From: a virus
IMG/VR virus record: IMGVR_UViG_3300025674_000016
Location: 91,703-155,702 of that record
DNA length: 64,000 bases
Reading direction: 5' to 3' (one strand)
Part shown: one piece after another, positions 61,463-64,000 of the stretch
Numbering within the stretch: position 1 is the first letter of the stretch
Layout: every line of letters starts with the position of its first letter
Program-made: the position numbers and the translations under genes
The notes under the pieces: model-generated
Databases searched by the model: none
Told to the model about the DNA's origin: nothing
What the model saw: only the letters and a program-made list of their open reading frames with translations

Positions 61463-61517
61463 ATAAATCGGCAGCCTGCCCTGTCTAAGGTACGAGGCAG
61501 CAACAACGGAGGAAACA
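61460..61517 (+). repeat. Intergenic cassette, copy 7
   Basis: TGAATAAATC, GCCT and AGGC enclosing the CCTGTCTAAGG core, then ACAACGGAGGA. The TGA is the uvdE stop codon. Confidence 0.82.
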
Positions 61518-61763
61518 ATGCGACTCAAACTTGGTGATCTCGTAGAACTCAACTACGCAGGGAAAGGTACTCAATGGCTTTATCAAGCAAAAGGAAAGAT
61601 TGGGGTTTTAACAGAGATGTGTGACAGGCAGCTTTATAAAGAAGGCGCTGCTTATATTTCTTGGATTGATGTTCCCCCTCCTGAATATTGGGGATACCTC
61701 AATCTCAACAAAGTGGCTATTCCACTCTACTGCCTCAAGAAAGTAAGGAGAAAGAAGAAATGA
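61518..61763 (+). CDS. Small SH3-like protein
   Basis: 81 residues: LKLGDLVELNYAG, KIGVLTEMC, AYISWIDVPPP and a basic end. Same G-D-L-V ... G-V-L pattern as the 55.9 kb array. Confidence 0.65.
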   Translation: MRLKLGDLVELNYAGKGTQWLYQAKGKIGVLTEMCDRQLYKEGAAYISWIDVPPPEYWGYLNLNKVAIPLYCLKKVRRKKK

Positions 61764-61984
61764 AAGTAAAGAATCTAAAGCCTGGGCAGATGTTTTTGCG
61801 TGGCCAACAACTATTTCTTAAACTAGATATTGAAGATCCCAGGTTTAGAGATTATTTAACCCTAAACTATGAGATGTGCGAGCCCACGTTTGATATCTCA
61901 ACTGGGGTGTTCCACCCCTTCTTTTCAGAAGAAGAAGTAATTCCTGTGTCCACGGGTATTGAGATCACAAGGATGGGAGCATGA
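61760..61984 (+). CDS. Small phage protein, unknown
   Basis: 74 residues from an ATGA overlap. MKVKNLKPGQMFLRGQQLFL, then a C-terminal half with FSEEEVIPVSTGIEI. Beta-type; could be a diverged SH3-like member, not certain. Confidence 0.55.
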   Translation: MKVKNLKPGQMFLRGQQLFLKLDIEDPRFRDYLTLNYEMCEPTFDISTGVFHPFFSEEEVIPVSTGIEITRMGA

Positions 61985-61999
61985 TTTTTTGAGAAAGTG

Positions 62000-62036
62000 T
62001 GAATAAACCTCTCGGCTGAACTGTCTAAGAGGTGAT
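62000..62036 (+). repeat. Intergenic cassette, copy 8 (before tRNA-Thr)
   Basis: TGAATAAACC, ACTGTCTAAGAGG, leading straight into the tRNA gene with no ribosome-binding site. It shows that the cassette also serves RNA genes. Confidence 0.75.
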
Positions 62037-62108
62037 GCTAGCGTAGCTCAACGGTAGAGCAACTGCCTTGTAAGCAGTAGGTTATGGGTTCAAATCCCTT
62101 CGCTAGCT
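62037..62108 (+). tRNA. tRNA-Thr (anticodon TGT)
   Basis: Full cloverleaf, acceptor GCTAGCG/CGCTAGC, anticodon loop CTTGTAA, T-arm ATGGG TTCAAAT CCCTT. CCA is not encoded. Confidence 0.93.
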
Positions 62109-62113
62109 TATCA

Positions 62114-62186
62114 GGGGAATTAGCTCAGTTGGTAGAGCACCGCCTTTGCACGGCGGGTGTCATCGGTTCGAGTCCGATATTCTCCA
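62114..62186 (+). tRNA. tRNA-Ala (anticodon TGC)
   Basis: Acceptor GGGGAAT/ATTCTCC (with one G-U), anticodon loop TTTGCAC in stem CCGCC/GGCGG, T-arm ATCGG TTCGAGT CCGAT. No CCA encoded. Five bases after tRNA-Thr. Confidence 0.94.
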
Positions 62187-62210
62187 TTCTTGGCCAAGAT
62201 TCGTTTTTTG

Positions 62211-62271
62211 TGAATAAACACACCACCTCACCTGTCTAAGGAGTGAGGGCAACACAACAGAGGAGTTAGAA
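62211..62271 (+). repeat. Intergenic cassette, copy 9
   Basis: TGAATAAACA, CCTCAC and GTGAGG enclosing CTGTCTAAGGA, then ACAGAGGAG before the next start. Confidence 0.85.
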
Positions 62272-62508
62272 ATGTCTGAAAAAACTCTTAACCTTATTCG
62301 TGAAAACCAAGTTGTTAACTTTGTTGCAAGCAGGCGAGGACGCAAGGGCGGTAAGATTCAGGCCAATACCTTTGAAGAAGTTGCTGCCCAGGCAGCAGCA
62401 AAAGGCTGGACTGGAGATCTCGTGGTATCAAAGATTTTTGTTTCTAATACAAAGTCCACGCCCACGATTTCCAGTGAAGAATCTGGGGTCGCAGTTGCAG
62501 AAATGTGA
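62272..62508 (+). CDS. Small basic protein, unknown
   Basis: 78 residues: VVNFVASRRGRKGGKIQANT and EEVAAQAAAKGWTG. Its stop TGA opens the next cassette. No family recognised. Confidence 0.6.
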   Translation: MSEKTLNLIRENQVVNFVASRRGRKGGKIQANTFEEVAAQAAAKGWTGDLVVSKIFVSNTKSTPTISSEESGVAVAEM

Positions 62509-62559
62509 ATAAGCACACTTCCACCCCCGTTAGGGCGTGAAACAACAAAGGAAGATAAC
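62506..62559 (+). repeat. Intergenic cassette, copy 10 (divergent loop)
   Basis: TGAATAAGC, a CAC ... GTG stem around CCCCGTTAGGGC, then ACAACAAAGGAAG. The CTGTCTAAGG core is replaced, but position and flanks are kept. Confidence 0.6.
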
Positions 62560-62823
62560 ATGAAACAAAAGCTTTATCTAGTTACTGCTAGTTGTTGGGG
62601 CCACCCGTTCCCTGGGGACGGGGACTGGATTGAGTGTTTTGAGACTCGTGAAGAGGCTCAAGACTTCATTGACAGGGCGAAAACCGATGCAGAGGAGTCC
62701 AATGAGTATAATTGGGCCAAATACTATTTCAAAGATTTTGGCCACCCGAAGGATGTGGCGTACATCATAGACCTTAAACAATGGATTGAAGGAATAAACC
62801 CCCAGCCTCAATCGTTATATTAG
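62560..62823 (+). CDS. Small phage protein, unknown
   Basis: 87 residues, AAGGAAG ribosome-binding site. KLYLVTASCWGHPFPGDGDW, then FETREEAQDFIDRAK (a common small alpha/beta phage fold) and a Trp/Pro-rich end. Function unknown. Confidence 0.6.
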   Translation: MKQKLYLVTASCWGHPFPGDGDWIECFETREEAQDFIDRAKTDAEESNEYNWAKYYFKDFGHPKDVAYIIDLKQWIEGINPQPQSLY

Positions 62824-62855
62824 CGAACGAGGGGCTGGCAAGCAAAAGAAAATGG

Positions 62856-62901
62856 TGAATAAAACACCAGCCTCTCCTGTCTAAGGGATGAGGCTGGCAG
62901 A
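62856..62901 (+). repeat. Intergenic cassette, copy 11 (before tRNA-Leu)
   Basis: TGAATAAAAC, CCAGCCTC and GAGGCTGG (perfect 8 bp) enclosing TCCTGTCTAAGGGAT, the best stem of the set. It leads directly to the tRNA, without a GGAGG. Confidence 0.88.
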
Positions 62902-62985
62902 GCATCAGTGGCGGAAACGGTAGACGCGCTGGGTTTAGGTTCCAGTGCCCATTTGGGCATGGGGGTTCGAGTCCCCCCTGATGCA
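62902..62985 (+). tRNA. tRNA-Leu (anticodon TAG)
   Basis: Class II tRNA with long variable arm (GCCCATTTGGGC), acceptor GCATCAG/CTGATGC, anticodon loop TTTAGGT, T-arm GGGGG TTCGAGT CCCCC. Confidence 0.94.
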
Positions 62986-63230
62986 TGACGCGCCCCCTGA
63001 CAAGGGCTAGTAGGGGTGGTCCCTCTATGATTGAACTGGACTAGTCATCCAGAATAAAAACTCCTCCTCGGATGAGGCGGGTCGTCAACAGCCCGTTAGT
63101 AACGACAAGCGAAGGTAGTAAGAGAGGTTGGGGGTAGGCCCCTGGCCGACAACGGGAAACCCGAAAGGGAGTCTCCTTCGCCAAAACACTTAAATATAAG
63201 TGTGCCGTGCAGCGTTACTGTTGACCGTTC
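62986..63230 (+). ncRNA. Candidate structured RNA between tRNA genes
   Basis: 245 bases without a convincing reading frame but with consecutive hairpins: GGCTAGT/ACTAGTC, CCTC/GAGG following AGAATAAAA (a cassette-like start), GTCGT/ACGAC, GGGG/CCCC, CGGG/CCCG. More GC-rich than its surroundings and co-located with tRNAs. No known RNA family recognised. Confidence 0.45.
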
Positions 63231-63304
63231 GCATCCATAGCTCAGTTGGTCAGAGCCACCCGCTCATAACGGGTTGGTCCTCGGTTCGAGTCCGAGAGGG
63301 TCCA
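63231..63304 (+). tRNA. tRNA with anticodon CAT (Met, or Ile if lysidine-modified)
   Basis: D-arm, anticodon arm ACCCG/CGGGT with loop CTCATAA, and T-arm CTCGG TTCGAGT CCGAG are sound. The acceptor GCATCCA/AGGGTCC has a C-C at pair 2-71 and A-A at 7-66, unusual for a working tRNA. Confidence 0.8.
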
Positions 63305-63324
63305 TAGACTTTAAATAATAGTAT

Positions 63325-63408
63325 GCCGTGGTGGTGGAATCGGTAGACACAGGAGACTTAAAATCTCCCGTCCGTATGGACGTGCGGGTTCGACTCCCGC
63401 TCGCGGTA
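63325..63408 (+). tRNA. tRNA-Leu (anticodon TAA)
   Basis: Class II tRNA with variable arm GTCCGTATGGAC, anticodon loop CTTAAAA in stem GGAGA/TCTCC, T-arm GCGGG TTCGACT CCCGC. Confidence 0.93.
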
Positions 63409-63512
63409 TTATCTCATTGCCTATAATGAGCTTTAATGAAAGTAGGCTAGTACCAGTCTTGTATTAAAAGAGGCGACGGCCCATTCAAGGCCCACCCGTG
63501 CTCATAGACTTT
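63409..63512 (+). other. Non-coding spacer with the 19-base shared element
   Basis: No gene. CTCATTGCCTATAATGAGC at 63413-63431 repeats the element at 58164, and AAAGTAGGCTAG follows in both places. Probably a regulatory or RNA-processing region between tRNAs. Confidence 0.5.
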
Positions 63513-63587
63513 CTGCTTGTAGCTCAACCAGGTTAGAGCACTGGCCTTATAAGCCAGAGGTTGTGGGTTCGATCCCCACCAGGCAGA
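63513..63587 (+). tRNA. tRNA-Ile (anticodon TAT)
   Basis: Acceptor CTGCTTG/CAGGCAG, anticodon loop CTTATAA in stem CTGGC/GCCAG, T-arm GTGGG TTCGATC CCCAC. Reads the rare AUA codon. Confidence 0.92.
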
Positions 63588-63592
63588 TTTCT

Positions 63593-63650
63593 TGAATAAA
63601 CCAACGACTTGTGCTGTCCAAGGTACGAGACGGCAACAACGGAGGACAAA
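63593..63650 (+). repeat. Intergenic cassette, copy 12
   Basis: TGAATAAACC, CTTGT and ACGAG (one G-U) enclosing GCTGTCCAAGGT, then ACAACGGAGGACAAA before a GTG start. One base change in the loop core. Confidence 0.83.
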
Positions 63651-63854
63651 GTGAAGAAGATTGGGTTCAAGATGAGCGATGAGCGAGAGCAAAACAAAGA
63701 TGAGCAACAGCAACTTGATCAAGAAATTGGAGAGCTTTATGAAAACTTTCTAAAAGCATTCTATGGAGCTTCCCCTGACTGGCTTGTTGCTTATGATAAA
63801 AGCATTCTATGGGCAACTATGTTTGGCACGCAACACAAAAAGCACGAAGCTTGA
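63651..63854 (+). CDS. Small acidic protein, unknown
   Basis: 67 residues from GTG 63651, placed by the cassette GGAGGA. Acidic N-terminal helix (DEREQNKDEQQQLDQEIGEL) followed by an aromatic-rich end (ASPDWLVAYDKSILW). No family recognised. Confidence 0.58.
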   Translation: MKKIGFKMSDEREQNKDEQQQLDQEIGELYENFLKAFYGASPDWLVAYDKSILWATMFGTQHKKHEA

Positions 63855-63864
63855 GAGGTTGAGA

Positions 63865-64000
63865 ATGAGTGACATCCAACAAAGACTTGAAACATTCATT
63901 AAACACGACAGACTTACTGATTGGCAGAGAAGTTTTGGCACTAGCCTGCTCGACCAATTCAACCGTAGAGGCTCGCTCTCCCAGCGCCAAATTCAAGTCT
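63865..64000 (+). CDS. Partial gene running off the right edge
   Basis: An open frame from ATG 63865 (GAGAGG upstream) with 45 codons visible: MSDIQQRLETFI, LTDWQRSFGTSLLDQFNRRG, LSQRQ. The helical W-Q-x-x-F-x-x-S-L-L-x-Q-F-x-x-x-G-x-L-S pattern occurs in phage DNA-handling proteins. Too short to name. Confidence 0.5.
   Translation, partial: MSDIQQRLETFIKHDRLTDWQRSFGTSLLDQFNRRGSLSQRQIQV

Noticed and set aside
62986-63230. tmRNA or RNase P RNA
   Set aside because: No tRNA-like domain with a tag-encoding frame and no recognisable P-RNA core; kept only as an unnamed structured RNA.
55886-63650. CRISPR or transposon-like reading of the TGAATAAAC repeats
   Set aside because: The copies differ in spacing, contain stop codons and ribosome-binding sites of flanking genes, and have no terminal inverted repeats or transposase.
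1-64000. Prophage or integrated element
   Set aside because: No integrase, repressor, attachment site or flanking bacterial gene is seen in the window.

Overview
The window is one continuous, almost fully plus-strand segment of a large T4-type myovirus (contractile-tailed phage). No integrase, rRNA or bacterial chromosomal backbone is visible. It carries a T4-order head-tail module (scaffold, major capsid, neck, sheath, tube, tape measure, baseplate), a gp32-like ssDNA-binding protein, UvsX, a DnaB-type helicase, nucleotide-metabolism genes and seven tRNA genes. Small genes are tightly packed with ATGA overlaps. The host cannot be named. The best clue is a lipoprotein with eight MopE-type acidic repeats and a VWA domain, a style common in Myxococcota and other former Deltaproteobacteria. 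Host-type TTGACA/17 bp/TATAAT promoters show that a normal sigma70-type polymerase reads the early genes.

Layout. 1-18.4 kb is the virion module: gp22-like scaffold end, gp23-like capsid, neck and terminator proteins, sheath, tube, a gp26/gp51-like pair with a possible frameshift, tape measure and baseplate/hub proteins. 18.4-22.4 kb is replication/recombination: a PolA-type polymerase domain, a candidate tubulin/FtsZ-like GTPase, SSB and UvsX. 22.4-28.5 kb is accessory: the VWA lipoprotein and about 14 small genes, one of them a paralogue of only the N-terminal part of the capsid protein. 28.5-37.3 kb holds a 5'-exonuclease, two sister HNH genes, the helicase, class II ribonucleotide reductase, a GroES-like protein, ThyX, an IMPDH/GMPR-family enzyme and another HNH protein. 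37.3-55.4 kb holds a lytic transglycosylase, DNA polymerase III alpha, dUTPase, thioredoxin and glutaredoxin, a small sigma-region-4 protein, an acidic repeat protein, a membrane zincin, ClpP, GroEL, a C5 methyltransferase, a fatty-acid-hydroxylase-family protein and a Nudix hydrolase.

55.4-64 kb is the most unusual region. After an Hsp20 gene comes an array of tiny SH3-like proteins, then small genes, pentapeptide-repeat proteins, UvdE and tRNAs. Twelve copies of one short intergenic cassette punctuate it: TGAATAAAC, then a stem of varying sequence around a conserved CTGTCTAAGG loop, then a GGAGG ribosome-binding site. It looks like a phage regulatory cassette not explained by any gene. A second recurring motif, AACTATTTA, precedes late-type genes and may be the late promoter.

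How the parts fit: host-like promoters probably start early and replication genes; AACTATTTA may drive capsid and tail genes; the TGAATAAAC cassettes may drive the accessory/tRNA block. The phage brings its own proteostasis set (GroEL, GroES-like, Hsp20, ClpP) and dNTP-supply genes. Product calls rest on motif reading, not on database searches.
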